A stretch of 64,000 nucleotides of DNA from Mycoplasma bradburyae (GCF_024338845.1 NZ_CP101414.1:62001-126000), one strand, 5' to 3'. Shown: positions 9,907-25,043, counted from the first letter of the stretch. The notes: generated by a model not told the origin, from the sequence alone. A program made the numbers and translations.

Positions 9907-10308
9907 ATGCATTTTGATCCAGTAGCAGATATCATAACTAAAATAAACAATGCTAACCGCGCTAAGATTGTTGAGTTACAAACTGAAGCTTCAAAACTGA
10001 AAGTTGCAATCTTAAACATCTTGCTTAACGAAGGTTACATTCGTGGTTATGAAATCTATGATAACAAAGAAAAAACAAAGTCAATTTTAAAAATCAAATT
10101 AAAATTTGACGAACACAGAGTTAGCTCATTAAACGGTATTAAACAAATTTCTAAACCTGGTTTAAGAATTTATGTATCAGCTGACAAACTACCTAGAGTA
10201 TTAAATGGTTTAGGTATTGCTATCGTTTCTACTAACGAAGGTTTAATGACTGACAAAACAGCAAGAATGAAAAAAATTGGTGGAGAAGTTCTTGCTTACG
10301 TTTGATAG
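9907..10308 (+). CDS. rpsH: 30S ribosomal protein S8
   Basis: 133 residues ending in Trp (TGA 10303-10305) then TAG. The start [17 protein letters not shown] and the C-terminal [20 protein letters not shown] are the two family signatures. In E. coli S8 represses the spc part of this operon by binding near rplE; no matching structure was identified here. Confidence 0.96.
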
Positions 10309-10326
10309 AAAGGGTTAATATAAATT

Positions 10327-10878
10327 ATGTCAAGAATTGGTAACAGAATAATTACAGTTCCAGCTAATGTTAATATTAACCAAACTAAAGAACTATTAAC
10401 ATTTAAAGGTCCATTAGGTCAATTAGATCTTAAGTTAGCACAAAATAGTGGTATTAATATTGAAATTAAAGACGGTAACATTAAATTAACTCGTGCTAAC
10501 GAAATTAAACAAACTAAGATGTTACACGGTACATACAACGCATTAATTACTAATGCTATAACCGGTGTAACAGTTGGTTTCAAAAAAGAATTGCGTTTAA
10601 TCGGTGTAGGTTATAAGGCAACTTTAAAAGGTAATGTATTAAATTTACAATTAGGTTACTCTCACCCAATTGATATCGAAATTCCTAAAGATTTAAAAGT
10701 CGATGTTCAAAAAAACACTGAAATTACTATCTCTGGAGTTGATAAAGAAAAAGTAGGTGAATTTGCGATCCAAGTTCGTAAATGAAGAGAACCAGAACCT
10801 TATAAAGGTAAAGGTGTTCTATACCTTGACGAACAAATTATTCGTAAAGCTGGTAAAACCGCAGAAGGGAAAAAATAA
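10327..10878 (+). CDS. rplF: 50S ribosomal protein L6
   Basis: 183 residues with TGA-Trp at 10783-10785. The two repeats end in the diagnostic segment [21 protein letters not shown], and RLIGVGYKA marks the central part. L6 lies near the sarcin-ricin loop. It is preceded by AAAGGG. Confidence 0.97.
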
Positions 10879-10884
10879 TAACTT

Positions 10885-11244
10885 ATGAAACAAGTTAATA
10901 TGAACCGAAGCCAAAGACGTCAAATGCGTCATAAACGAGTGATTAAAAAGGTTCGCGAAATTGATAACGATCGTCCGGTTATGATCGTTGTGAAATCTAA
11001 TGCTCACATTTCAGCTCAAGTATGAGATTTCACTACAAACAAAATTATTGCTTCAAGTTCTTCTGTTAGCTTAGACTTAGCGAACGGAAATAAAGAAAAT
11101 GCAGCTATTGTTGGTACTGACATTGCGAATAAACTTCTCAAGCTAAAAATTGAAAAGATTGCTTTCGACCACGGTGGTTCTAAATACCACGGAAGAATCG
11201 CTTCACTTGCTGACGCTGCAAGAAAAGCTGGTTTAAAATTCTAG
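10885..11244 (+). CDS. rplR: 50S ribosomal protein L18
   Basis: 119 residues, read through TGA-Trp at 11023-11025. The C-terminal IEKIAFDHGGSKYHGRIASL with ADAARKAGLKF is the L18 hallmark. L18 binds 5S rRNA with L5. It follows rplF by 6 bases. Confidence 0.96.
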
Positions 11245-11257
11245 GATAATTAAAATT

Positions 11258-11914
11258 ATGGAAGATATTAAACAAACTAAAAAACCAAATAAAAACAATA
11301 GCGGTGAAGCTAAAAAACCTAATGCTAACCAACAAGCTAACAAAGCTAATAGCAATAGATCTAACAACCAAGGCAACAAGAAAGCTTCTTCAAGACACTC
11401 TGACGAAAGAAATAAGAGAAAAAACGAAAAGAGAACTAAGAGCGAATACGAAGAAAAAATCGTAAAAATCTCTAGAATTTCTAAAACTACTAAGGGTGGT
11501 AGAACAATGCGTTTCAGCGCTTTAGCTTTAGTTGCTGACCGTAAGGGTAGTATCGGTTTTGCAACAGCTAAAGCATTAGAAGTTCCAAATGCTATTAAAA
11601 AAGCGTTAAAACTAGCTCAAAACAATCTTCAAAAAGTTCCAATCAACAAACACGGAACTCTATTCCATGAAGTAATTGGTAAAGCAGGTGCTTCTAAAGT
11701 TTTAATTAAACCTGCGCCTCCAGGTACTGGAATTATTGCTGGTGGTGCTATCCGTGCTGTATTAGAACTTGCTGGATATACTGATGTTTATACTAAAAAC
11801 TTAGGTAAAAACACACCAATCAACATGGTGAGAGCGACAATTGCTGGTATTAAATCTCAATTTACACCTAAACAAATCGCTAAATTAAGAAACAAATCAA
11901 TTAAAGAATTATAA
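11258..11914 (+). CDS. rpsE: 30S ribosomal protein S5 with N-terminal low-complexity extension
   Basis: 218 residues. The S5 core begins near residue 68 ([18 protein letters not shown]) and includes [17 protein letters not shown] and the loop [21 protein letters not shown]5 helps unwind mRNA at the entry site and maintains accuracy. The first 65 residues are Asn/Lys/Glu/Ser-rich and probably disordered, making the protein about 50 residues longer than usual. rpmD (L30), normally next, is absent, as in several mycoplasmas that I recall. Confidence 0.95.
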   Translation: MEDIKQTKKPNKNNSGEAKKPNANQQANKANSNRSNNQGNKKASSRHSDERNKRKNEKRTKSEYEEKIVKISRISKTTKGGRTMRFSALALVADRKGSIGFATAKALEVPNAIKKALKLAQNNLQKVPINKHGTLFHEVIGKAGASKVLIKPAPPGTGIIAGGAIRAVLELAGYTDVYTKNLGKNTPINMVRATIAGIKSQFTPKQIAKLRNKSIKEL

Positions 11915-11929
11915 TAAGGAGTTAAATTA

Positions 11930-12373
11930 ATGAAATTACATGAGTTAAAAAGTACTCCCAAATCAAGAAATCATAAAGCGAAAGTTGTTGGGCGTGGTCA
12001 CGGTTCTGGTTTAGGTAAAACTTCTGGTCGTGGTCAAAAAGGTCAAAAGGCTCGTAAATCAGGTCACACTCGTCCAGGATTTGAAGGAGGTCAAACTCCT
12101 TTATATAGACGTTTACCTAAATTCGGGTTTAAAACAGTTGGATTCAGAAAGCAAACTTTAGCAATTTCTCTTGATGTGTTAGCTAAACTTGAAGAAACAA
12201 CTATCAACCGTGAAGTATTAGTTAAACACGGTATCATTAGTTCTAAAACTAATGAACCTGTTAAGGTAATCGGTAACAAAATTTCGAAAAAAATTGATTT
12301 AAAAATCAATAAAATTTCTGAAGGTGCTAAAAAAGCAATTCAAGCTGCTGGCGGTAGTTTTGAACTAATCTAG
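11930..12373 (+). CDS. rplO: 50S ribosomal protein L15
   Basis: 147 residues. The Gly-rich N-terminus HKAKVVGRGHGSGLGKTSGR and PGFEGGQTPLYRRLPKFGF are conserved. L15 has a long rRNA-penetrating arm in 50S. AAGGAG at 11915-11920 is the ribosome-binding site; secY follows 11 bases after the stop. Confidence 0.97.
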   Translation: MKLHELKSTPKSRNHKAKVVGRGHGSGLGKTSGRGQKGQKARKSGHTRPGFEGGQTPLYRRLPKFGFKTVGFRKQTLAISLDVLAKLEETTINREVLVKHGIISSKTNEPVKVIGNKISKKIDLKINKISEGAKKAIQAAGGSFELI

Positions 12374-12384
12374 GCTATTAAAAG

Positions 12385-13869
12385 ATGGTAAAAAGTAACT
12401 CAAAAAATCTTTTAGGTCAAAAAATCATTAAATTGTGCAAAAACAGAGATTTTGTAATCTCTGTTTTTGTCACATTATTCTTGATTTTGTTATTTAGAGT
12501 TATCAGTGTAATTCCGCTTCCTGGAATTACAATTTCGCAGGATAAAAATAACAACAATTCAGGTGTTAGTGACTTCTTTGATCTATTCAACTTATTAGGT
12601 GGAGGTGGTTTAAGTCAATTGTCATTATTTGCAGTAGGAATATCTCCATATATTTCAGCGCAAATAATTATGCAGTTGTTATCGACTGATTTAATTCCGC
12701 CACTTAGTAAATTAGCGAAATCAGGTGAATTAGGAAGACGAAGAATTGAATTAATTACTCGTTTTGTAACTTTACCTTTTGCTGTGGTTCAAGCTTTTGC
12801 GATTATCGCATTAATTAAAAATCAACAGAACGGTCAAATTAAATTCGATAATGATGATATAGCTCACCAAGCATTTTATATTATCACGATGACTGCTGGT
12901 ACTTACATCTCAATCTTTATTGGAGATATTATTTCTAAAAAAGGTGTAGGTAATGGGATTACATTATTAATTCTTTCAGGTATTCTTGCTAGATTACCAG
13001 ACGGATTCATCGTAATGTACCGCGTATTAGGTGGTGTAATTATTACAACTACTCCGATGTTAACAGCAGCTATCAATTTCAGTTTATATTTTATTGCCTT
13101 CTTAGTATTGTTATTAGCAGTAACATTTGTAAATTCATCAACCAGAAAAATTCCGATTCAACAAACGGGAGAAGGTATGATTTTAGGGACTGAAAAATTA
13201 CCGTTCTTACCAATTAAACTAAATGCTGCTGGGGTTATTCCTGTAATTTTTGCATCATCAATTATGTCGATTCCGATTACGATTGCTGAGTTCCAACCAC
13301 AATCTGAAGGTCGATGATTTGTAGAAGACTATTTATCACTAAGAACTCCAGTTGGAATTAGTTTATATGTGTTCTTAATTATTATATTTACATTCTTCTA
13401 TAGCTATATTCAAATCAACCCAGAACAAATAGCGCAAAACTTTAACAAGTCACATAAGTTCATTCCTGGGGTTAGACCTGGTCTTGATACTGAAAAACAC
13501 ATCACTAAAGTTTTAATGAGAATCAATTTTATTGGTGCGCCATTTTTAGCAGTTGTTGCAGTAATTCCTTATATAATTTCATTAGTGCTACATGTTCCTA
13601 CAACATTGTCGCTTGGTGGTACTGGAATTATTATTATGGTTTCTGCTAGCATGGAACTTTATCGTTCATTACGTTCAGCTGCTACAACGACTTCGTATCA
13701 AAGATTGCGTAAAGATATTGCTAATAAAATTGAAAATGAATTATCATTAAACGATTACGCAAACAAACCCAACTTACATCATGATCAATATGGATTAAAT
13801 GATCAAACTAAACAAGCTGAAGTTAAGAAAGATTCTAATGATCCATTAGAGGTTAGCCAACTATGATAA
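12385..13869 (+). CDS. secY: Protein translocase subunit SecY
   Basis: 494 residues, including TGA-Trp at 13315-13317 and a final Trp at 13864-13866 before TAA. SecY is the channel of the Sec translocon. Ten membrane spans can be traced, starting with [25 protein letters not shown]; plug and gate segments such as [23 protein letters not shown] and the cytosolic loop [14 protein letters not shown] are conserved. The C-terminus is about 50 residues longer than in E. coli and hydrophilic. It overlaps adk by 7 bases. A perfect 13-bp hairpin lies at codons 19-28. Confidence 0.97.
12439..12468 (+). terminator. Terminator-like hairpin inside the start of secY
   Basis: AAAAACAGAGATT (12439-12451) and AATCTCTGTTTTT (12456-12468) are perfectly complementary around a TTGT loop, and the descending arm ends in five T. 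It lies 54 bases into secY. It resembles an intrinsic terminator or attenuator but with a short T-run interrupted by G; function is inference. Confidence 0.4.
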
Positions 13870-14510
13870 GACTATTATTTCTAGGTGCCCCTGGCACTGG
13901 TAAAGGAACCATCTCATCTTACTTAAAAGAAAATCACAATTTCTTTCACATATCAAGCGGCGATTTATTTCGCCTTTATGCTAAAGATGAAAGCAGTGAA
14001 TTAGGTAAGGAAATTAAAAACTGTATTAACAACGGAATTTATGTTCCAGATGATCTAACTAACAAAACTGTTAAAGATTTTTACAATAAAAATAAGGATC
14101 AAGAGAAAATTATTTTTGATGGTTATCCAAGAACATTAAATCAATGTGATTATTTAAATGATGTAGTTCAAATCACGCATGCAATATTACTTGAACCAAC
14201 TGATTGAGAATACATTATTAATCGATTAAGTTCGCGCAGATCTTGTCCTGAATGTAAGAGAATTTACAACATTAGTTCAGAAGAGTTTAAACCAAAAGTC
14301 GATAACCAATGCGATGTTTGTAAAATTGAATTATTGCATCGAAAAGATGATGATGCTTCTGTTGTTAAAAAACGAATCGAAGTTTATAACGAACAAACTA
14401 AACCGGTTATTGAGTACTATAAAAACAAGAATTTATTGTACACAATTGATGCTAATGCCGATTTAAAAGAATTGTACGAACTTGTTTTAAATATTGTTAA
14501 TAAAAAATAG
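13863..14510 (+). CDS. adk: Adenylate kinase, zinc-lid form
   Basis: 215 residues; TGA-Trp at 14205-14207. It interconverts ATP + AMP and 2 ADP. The P-loop is GAPGTGKGT (residues 7-15), the AMP-binding segment FDGYPRT, and the lid carries two CxxC pairs (CPECKRIYN and CDVCKIE), so the lid binds zinc as in Gram-positive enzymes. Start overlaps the end of secY, the usual secY-adk-map order. Confidence 0.96.
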
Positions 14511-14514
14511 TTAA

Positions 14515-15267
14515 ATGATTTACCTAAAGAACCAGATTGAAATCGAAAATATTAAAAAAACCGCTGATATTTATAAACAAATTGTTAAGAAGTTCGATTA
14601 TGAAGAACTAAAAAATAAATCTTTAAAAGAAATCGATTTAATGTTAAAAGATTTTGTGGTTAGCAAAAACGCAAACAATTGCTATCATGGTTATTTAGGT
14701 TTTAAGGGTTATCATTGCCTATCCTTAAATGAAACAATTATTCATGGGGTAGCTAATGATCAGATTTTTACTAGCAAAGATAAACTTACAATTGATATCG
14801 GGATTGAATTAAATAATTATTATTGCGATTCAGCTTTTACAGTGCTAGGTCCTGATGTAAATCCAAGACAAAAATTACTTTCTGAAGTTACATATAATTG
14901 TATTTTAGAAGTAGTTAAAAAAATTATTCCCAACCAAACTACTACAGGTGATTTAGGTTATTGAACTGAACAATATGCCAAAAAACACGGATATAGCGTT
15001 ATTCGTGATTTCGGAGGTCATGGTTGTGGGATTAAGATTCATGAAGATCCAATGATTTTAAATTATGGATCTTTAAACAAAGGTACAAAACTTTCGCCTG
15101 GAATGGTGATATGTATTGAACCGATGTTTTTTGAAAGGGATAACAAGTATTATATTGATCCAATTGATCAATGATCAGTTAAACCTGTCAAAAAAAATCA
15201 GTTCGTTTGTCATTGAGAACATATGGTTTTAATTACTGAAGATAAAGCAGAAATTATTACTCTTTAA
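14515..15267 (+). CDS. map: Methionine aminopeptidase
   Basis: 250 residues with TGA-Trp at 14962, 15172 and 15214. It removes the initiator Met from nascent proteins. The metal ligands can be placed: Asp in TIDIGIELN, Asp in YYCDSAFTV, His in [14 protein letters not shown], Glu in CIEPMFF and Glu in HWEHMVLIT. It is the last gene of the operon here; infA, rpmJ and the rpsM-rpoA-rplQ genes that follow map in many Firmicutes are not present. Confidence 0.96.
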
Positions 15268-15431
15268 TGTCCTTCTTATAAACTAAAAAAAATAAATTTA
15301 TTTATTTTCTAAGATTATTTTTTAAATATTTACATTAAATTATTTTAATAATTTTTCATTAAATATCATTTTGAAAAAAATATTTTCATAGAATTAAGTC
15401 ATAGTACCTAAATACAGGAGATGCATAATAT

Positions 15432-16397
15432 ATGAAAAAAATTGGTGTAATCGGATGTGGATTTGTTGGATCTACATATATTTCTGATTTATTAGAACAA
15501 GGCGTTCAAGCTGAATACATTCTTGTTGATAAAAATGAAAAATTAGCTGAAGGGCATGTTCGAGACTTACGTGATGCTAAAGCATTAAAAAGTCAAAATG
15601 GAAGCACTTTCAAAGTTGGTACATACGAAGATTTAAAAGATGCGGATGTAGTAGCTATTACAGCTTCAATTCCAACTGTTCCAAATGAGAAAGGTGAAGT
15701 ATTTACTGACCGTTTACAATTAATGACTTCAAACGTTAAAATTCTTAACGATATCGGTATGGAACTTAAAAAAGTTAATTTCAAAGGATTAAGTATTATT
15801 CCTACTAACCCTTGTGATGTTATGACTGGTGTCTATCAAAAAATTACTGGTTTCGATCCACATAAAGTTATTTCAACTGGTTGTTTATTAGAAACAATGA
15901 GAACAAGAAAAATGCTTTCTGAAGCTTTAGGTGTTAATACTGATTCAGTTGAAGGTTATGTAGTAGGTGAACATGGTTCTGGTGCTATTGTTCCTTGATC
16001 AGTTATGCGAGTTGGTAATGTTCCTGTAAGTCAATTAATAGCTGAAGGAAAACTTACTGAAGAATACGTTAAAGAGATCTTCCCTAGAGTAGTTAAAGAA
16101 GCTTTCGAAATTATTAAGTACAAAAAAGCTACTTACTACGGCATTGCTCAATCAATGTCATTAATTACAAGAGCTTACATCTATGATATGAATACAATTT
16201 TAGGTGTTGGTGTTCAATTGGATAATGAATATGTAGCTCCTGGTATTTACTTCACAGTTCCAGCTATTATTGGAGCTCATGGATGAAAACTTCATTCTAA
16301 AGTTAAATTATCTAAAGAAGAACAAGAAGCGTTTGATAAGAGTGCATTGAATATTGAAAAAGTTACTAAAGACGCTCTTGAAATTATTGGTAAATAA
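15432..16397 (+). CDS. ldh: L-2-hydroxyacid dehydrogenase (L-lactate dehydrogenase family, HicDH-like)
   Basis: 321 residues with TGA-Trp at 15996 and 16284. NAD-binding GVIGCGFVGSTY is at residues 4-15 and the catalytic His is in GEHGSGAIVPWS (about 180-191). The substrate loop reads SIPTVPNEKGEVFTDRLQLM, longer than the canonical LDH loop (APQKPGETR) and closer to L-2-hydroxyisocaproate dehydrogenase. The segment matching LDTARFR reads LLETMRTR, so the Asp that pairs with the catalytic His is replaced by Glu, while the substrate Arg is kept. Pyruvate to lactate is the likeliest job, but branched 2-oxoacids are possible. AGGAG at 15417-15421 is the ribosome-binding site. Confidence 0.88.
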
Positions 16398-16495
16398 TAA
16401 CAAAGCCTTTCAGTTAGTTAATTTTTAACCAATTAACAGTTAATTTCGACAAAAACTCTATACATTTTATACTTCTTTTAATAAAACACGTTAAT

Positions 16496-16525
16496 AAAAC
16501 ACGCGAGAACTTCGCGTGTTTTTAT
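16496..16525 (+). terminator. Intrinsic terminator after ldh
   Basis: AAAACACGCGA (16496-16506) pairs with TCGCGTGTTTT (16512-16522) around a 5-base loop, followed by more T. Confidence 0.9.
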
Positions 16526-16630
16526 ATTGTTTCATTTATCGGTATTAGCTAATTAAAATATAATTATATTTTAAAATCTGACATTTTTGATAAGAAATAG
16601 AGAAAAAACAGAAATAAAATAAAAATAATA

Positions 16631-16659
16631 TAGACAATTCTTAAAAAGTTTGATAAAAT
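16631..16659 (+). promoter_or_regulatory. rRNA promoter
   Basis: TAGACA at 16631-16636 and TAAAAT at 16654-16659 with an exact 17-base spacer; transcription start about 16666. It shows that the 23S-5S pair is transcribed on its own. Confidence 0.65.
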
Positions 16660-16686
16660 TATTAAGTCGTGCTAAACGGCTACATT

Positions 16687-16714
16687 GTTCTTTGAAAACT
16701 GAATACGACAAATC
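16687..16714 (+). other. 5' arm of the 23S pre-rRNA processing stem
   Basis: GTTCTTTGAAAACTGAATAC and the next 8 bases pair with 19729-19757 with few mismatches, bracketing the 23S gene. Such long stems are RNase III substrates in other bacteria. The presence of both arms indicates normal 23S maturation from this unit. Confidence 0.7.
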
Positions 16715-16792
16715 TTTCTAGTCCGAAATTTGATTAGAGTATCAAATCAAATTTCAATAATATAGATTCAAAAAATAGCTAATGGATCAAAT

Positions 16793-19696
<2,904 letters not shown>

Positions 19697-19728
19697 GATC
19701 ATAAAACATTAGTTGTTTTAATCATTAT

Positions 19729-19757
19729 GATTTGTTGTATTTAGTTTTTCAAAGAGC
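19729..19757 (+). other. 3' arm of the 23S pre-rRNA processing stem
   Basis: GATTTGTTGTATTTAGTTTT followed by TCAAAGAGC is the reverse complement of 16687-16714 apart from a few mismatches. It lies between 23S and 5S. Confidence 0.7.
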
Positions 19758-19761
19758 GATG

Positions 19762-19869
19762 TGTGTGATATCGATATCGTGATGGAAACACCTGGTCCCA
19801 TTCCGAACCCAGAAGTTAAGCATCATGGAGCCGAAGGTAGCTTAGGTGAGAATAGGAAAATATCACGCA
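19762..19869 (+). rRNA. rrf: 5S ribosomal RNA
   Basis: 108 bases closed by TGTGTGATA (19762-19770) with TATCACGCA (19861-19869). The internal segments CACCTGGTCCCATTCCGAAC and CAGAAGTTAAGCATCATG are diagnostic of 5S. It lies 65 bases after 23S. Confidence 0.95.
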
Positions 19870-19881
19870 AACCAAAAAATT

Positions 19882-19909
19882 AAAACACCACTATAAGTGG
19901 TGTTTTTTA
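19882..19909. terminator. Terminator after 5S rRNA, probably bidirectional
   Basis: AAAACACCACT (19882-19892) pairs with AGTGGTGTTTT (19896-19906) around ATA, followed by T. On the other strand the same hairpin is followed by TTTTAATTTTTT, so it can also end the convergent gene whose stop is at 19910. Confidence 0.9.
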
Positions 19910-22900
19910 TTAATTTTTATTAGTTTTATTTCTTTTTAATTTGTTTTTTCTTTTTAATTTAATAATCCCATAAACTAGACCGCTAACAAAACTTAATGAT
20001 ATTAATGAAATACTGACAATAAAGATAATTAAAGTTTTTTTATCGCTTAAATCAAAGATTATAGAACCTGCTTTTTTGTCTATATCATGATTGCCATTGT
20101 TATTAGTTAAAAAATTTTCATTACTGTTATTTTTATTAGATTTATTTAATGTTTTGATTTCGTTATTAGATTGATTATTAGAATTTGTTTGAGATCTGGT
20201 TTGATTATCAGTTTGGTTTTCGTTACTGATATTACGATCGTTTCTAAAAATTTCATCCCTTGATATATCTCCTGATTCATCTTCAGTTTCTCCATTTGAA
20301 TCGCTTGAGGGATTAATTAACAATAATTCATTGTAATTTTTTGATGCATCAAAACCATCTCATGACTTAATAATGAAATCAAATTTATTTATCTCTGTTT
20401 TAATCAATTCAGTAATTTTATCTTTAGAAACAGACACCGGAGTTGATTCAAAGACTTTAGGATCTACTAAATATAATGATACCTTTTCGGGATTAATACT
20501 AACTTTATAATCTACATTAAAAATAGTGTTATTGTCATACTTACCTTTAATTTTAAAAATATTGTTATTTTCTTTTTCAAATACAATATCGAAGTTAGTT
20601 ATCGGATTAAAAGCTGTTTTTTGAATTTTATCTAGTGAGTATAGCGTAAAACTTATATTTCTATTATTTTCGCTTGTTTGAATTGAATTATTTAATATCT
20701 TTAATCCTTTAGAAGCAAGAAGCGGTTCAATTAATCTGATCAACTTAATACTATCATCTACTTTAATTGAAAACTCATCATTTATTTTTAAGTTAATTGT
20801 CTGATCTGAAACAAGATTATTTTCATAATCTGTTTGAAGATTGATAACAAAGTCATTATTTAAATAACTCAATTTGATTTTAGAAATATCATCATTTTCA
20901 AAACTAACTTGTGATTTATTTATATCAATTAATTTATTATGAGCTTTAAATTTAACCAAATAAAACTTTGATTTGATATTTTCATCATTTTTTAAAAAGT
21001 AAAGCTTATTAGGTATAAGTTCAGGATATTTCTCGCTTCCAGGGATTGTAAAATCATTACCATTTAAAACTCTTATTATTAATCAGAATTCTCCTGTGAT
21101 GTTGTTAGGTAATAAATTGAAATTGTATTTGTTAGCAAGTTTTGTTATTAAATTCAATTCATCCTTAGTTCAAATATTCTGTCTAGGGGAATAAACACCG
21201 TCTTGATTAATATAAATACTATTTGAATTCTGATATGCTGACTTATAAACATCAATTAAAATATCATTAGTATCGATAGATCGTTCAACAGCAACTTTTT
21301 TATCGAAATCTTCAGCATATAATGATTCATAAGTTCTAACATTAAAATCATTTAATTCTTTAATGGAATTTTTGAAATTTATATTCAAAAAATCATAGCG
21401 ATAATTCAATGAAAACCTGAGTGAAACATCATCGATTTTGAAATACCTATTATCATTTTCAATAGTTGAAAAATCTACAGATTTACCGTTAAATTCGCTA
21501 ATTTTTGAGCTTTGAATACGTAAATTATTAATCTTGATTTGAACAAAATTTCTATTTAAATCAGATGGTGGAATAATGTTAGTAATTTCTGAACTATTAA
21601 GGTTTATATCAATAGTATTTCCATCTGACATTAGAACTCTATCTGATATCTTATTAGATCCTACATAAACATCTCCTATCAATTTCGCACTATTATTGAA
21701 GAAGTCAAATAGTTCAGGTAACTTCATTAAAAAATCGTATTGAGTATCATCAATTTCGCTTACGGTAATACCTAAAAAACTAAATAATTCTTTTTGAAAT
21801 TGACTTACATAATTTAATCCTTTTGTTTCGATTAAAGTATCGAAATAATTCGTATTTGGATTAGCTTTTATAGAATTTAAATCAGCATAATCAATTGCTA
21901 GATTTTTAAATTTATTTTTTCATGAACTTACTTTATACTTTCCTATTTTTCTAAGATGATCAATGAGTTTTAAAAACCTGTCATTATACGAAAAACCAAA
22001 TTTTAAATTTTGATCAATTCTAGAGAAAACATAATTATCTTTTAACTTAAGATTATTAGTATTTATTTTTAAATTATTGACAAATAAATTGACTAAATTT
22101 TCTCAACCGTTATATACTTTTTCTTTATAGAATTGATAATGTATTCCTTTGTAATAAATATAATAAGGAAATGTAAAATAGTCGGCAAAAATGTTATATT
22201 TTGGGCTTACATTTTTCCTTGAATGATTTATATCTACACTTATAGTTTTGGGTTCATATTTTTGCCCGTAAAAATAATCAAAAAAGTTTTCTCTTTCTAA
22301 TATGTTTTTGTAATTAGACTTTGTTTCAGATCATCTAGTTGAGATTGCTTTTAATTCGCTATTATTTATAATTCTTCATTTATCTATAGTTGGATCTTTT
22401 CAAAAAAATAAAAGTCTTTTTCTACTAAAACTTCCATTGCTATTTTTAGGAAAAAAATCGTCTGTTTCGATATTAGTAAACTTTTTATGCGTATATGCCT
22501 TAATTGGTCGAATTTTTCATCTAAAGAATCTTAATTCTTTAATATTTTTCTTATCAAAATTATTTTTATCTAAGTCAGCAAAAGTGGGTTGTCATTTTCT
22601 ATAATAATGCTCTCTAATAGTTATTTCGTCACTACTATAATTTAAATTAGTTAAAGCGTAATATTCGTTTTCAGTGCCAGAAATCTTGCTAAAGACCCCA
22701 TTTAAAGAAGTGTCTTTTTTATATGGAACAAATCCATGTTCTAAAATTTTATTTTCTAGAGGAATTGTGGTTTGTTCATATTTAGGCACTTCATATGGTG
22801 TTTTTACTCTACTGTAATTATTAGTAAACTCGTAAGTGTATCCTATTTTAGGTATATATTTGGCTTCAAAATTCAAATCAACATTATAAGGCCTATTGTA

Positions 22901-23386
22901 ATAACCAAAATCTGTAATAGGCTTAAGTAAGCCTAATTTCTCGTAAGAGCTTTTACTTTCACTTGCTCAATCAAGCGAGCTTTTATCAATATATTCCTGC
23001 AACGTAAGATTTTTATCGTAATAAGGAGAATTTCTAGTTCTTACATATTGAACCTCTTCTATGCGATATAGATCTTTAAAAAAATCATCAAATTCTTGAA
23101 CCCAACCCTCCACTTTTTTGTAGTATTTTTGAAATTGGTAATCAACTGCATCTAACAATTTTTTCTTTACACTTTCAACGGTATTTTTTGTCCGATCACG
23201 ATCCAAAACAATGCTAGCATTATCTCCATTATTTGCTCTTAGGATAATTTTTGCACCATGATCAGCTGATATCCGTTCATCAAGATCGCTAATACTAATC
23301 TTGTTATTATCTATAAAACTAAAACTACCAAGAAAAATTGTAGATAGCATAGTTAAGATATTTAATAATTTATAAGCTTTTTTCAT
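19910..23386 (-). CDS. Large membrane-anchored surface protein of unknown function
   Basis: A single 1158-residue frame interrupted only by about a dozen TGA-Trp codons; I found no in-frame TAA or TAG between 23386 and the stop at 19910-19912. The N-terminus MKKAYKLLNILTMLSTIFLG is a basic-plus-hydrophobic signal peptide or anchor with no lipobox Cys. The body is rich in Asn, Lys, Tyr, Phe and Ile. Near the C-terminus an Asn/Ser/Gln/Thr-rich linker precedes one membrane span (TLIIFIVSISLISLSFVSGL) and a basic cytoplasmic tail KLKRKNKLKRNKTNKN. This is the plan of an exported, C-terminally anchored surface protein. I do not recognise a family; adhesin or nutrient-binding roles are guesses. It is convergent with the rRNA unit and divergent from lysS. 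Confidence 0.85.
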
Positions 23387-23467
23387 CTCTAATCAATATA
23401 TGTAGAAAAAAATGTAAAAAGCTAAAAAATATGATAAATAATTTTATATATAATAAAAATAAAGCAT

Positions 23468-23473
23468 TATAAT
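23468..23473 (+). promoter_or_regulatory. -10 element of lysS
   Basis: TATAAT ends 8 bases before the lysS ATG (23482), so a start about 7 bases downstream would give an essentially leaderless mRNA. A second possible -10 (TATAAT within 23449-23458) lies further upstream, which would leave a short leader instead. Confidence 0.45.
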
Positions 23474-23481
23474 AAAGAATT

Positions 23482-24960
<1,479 letters not shown>

Positions 24961-25043
24961 TTAAATATATTTATATTATTTAAAATATTTAATTTTGTTA
25001 TTTATAATTTATTAGCCAATAAATCAAAACACTGAGGTTTTGA

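Larger units (their letters stand above)
16398..16792 (+). other. Intergenic region between ldh and 23S rRNA
   Basis: 395 bases without a coding frame. It holds the ldh terminator, the rRNA promoter, an antitermination-type sequence TTGTTCTTTGAAAACTGAA (16685-16703), the 5' arm of the 23S processing stem and a smaller hairpin (GAAATTTGATT near 16726 with AATCAAATTTC). No 16S rRNA or tRNA gene is present. Confidence 0.8.

Noticed and set aside
19910..23386. Apparent string of five or more short minus-strand genes or a pseudogene
   Set aside because: All pieces share one phase and are separated only by TGA, which is Trp in this genome; no TAA or TAG was found.
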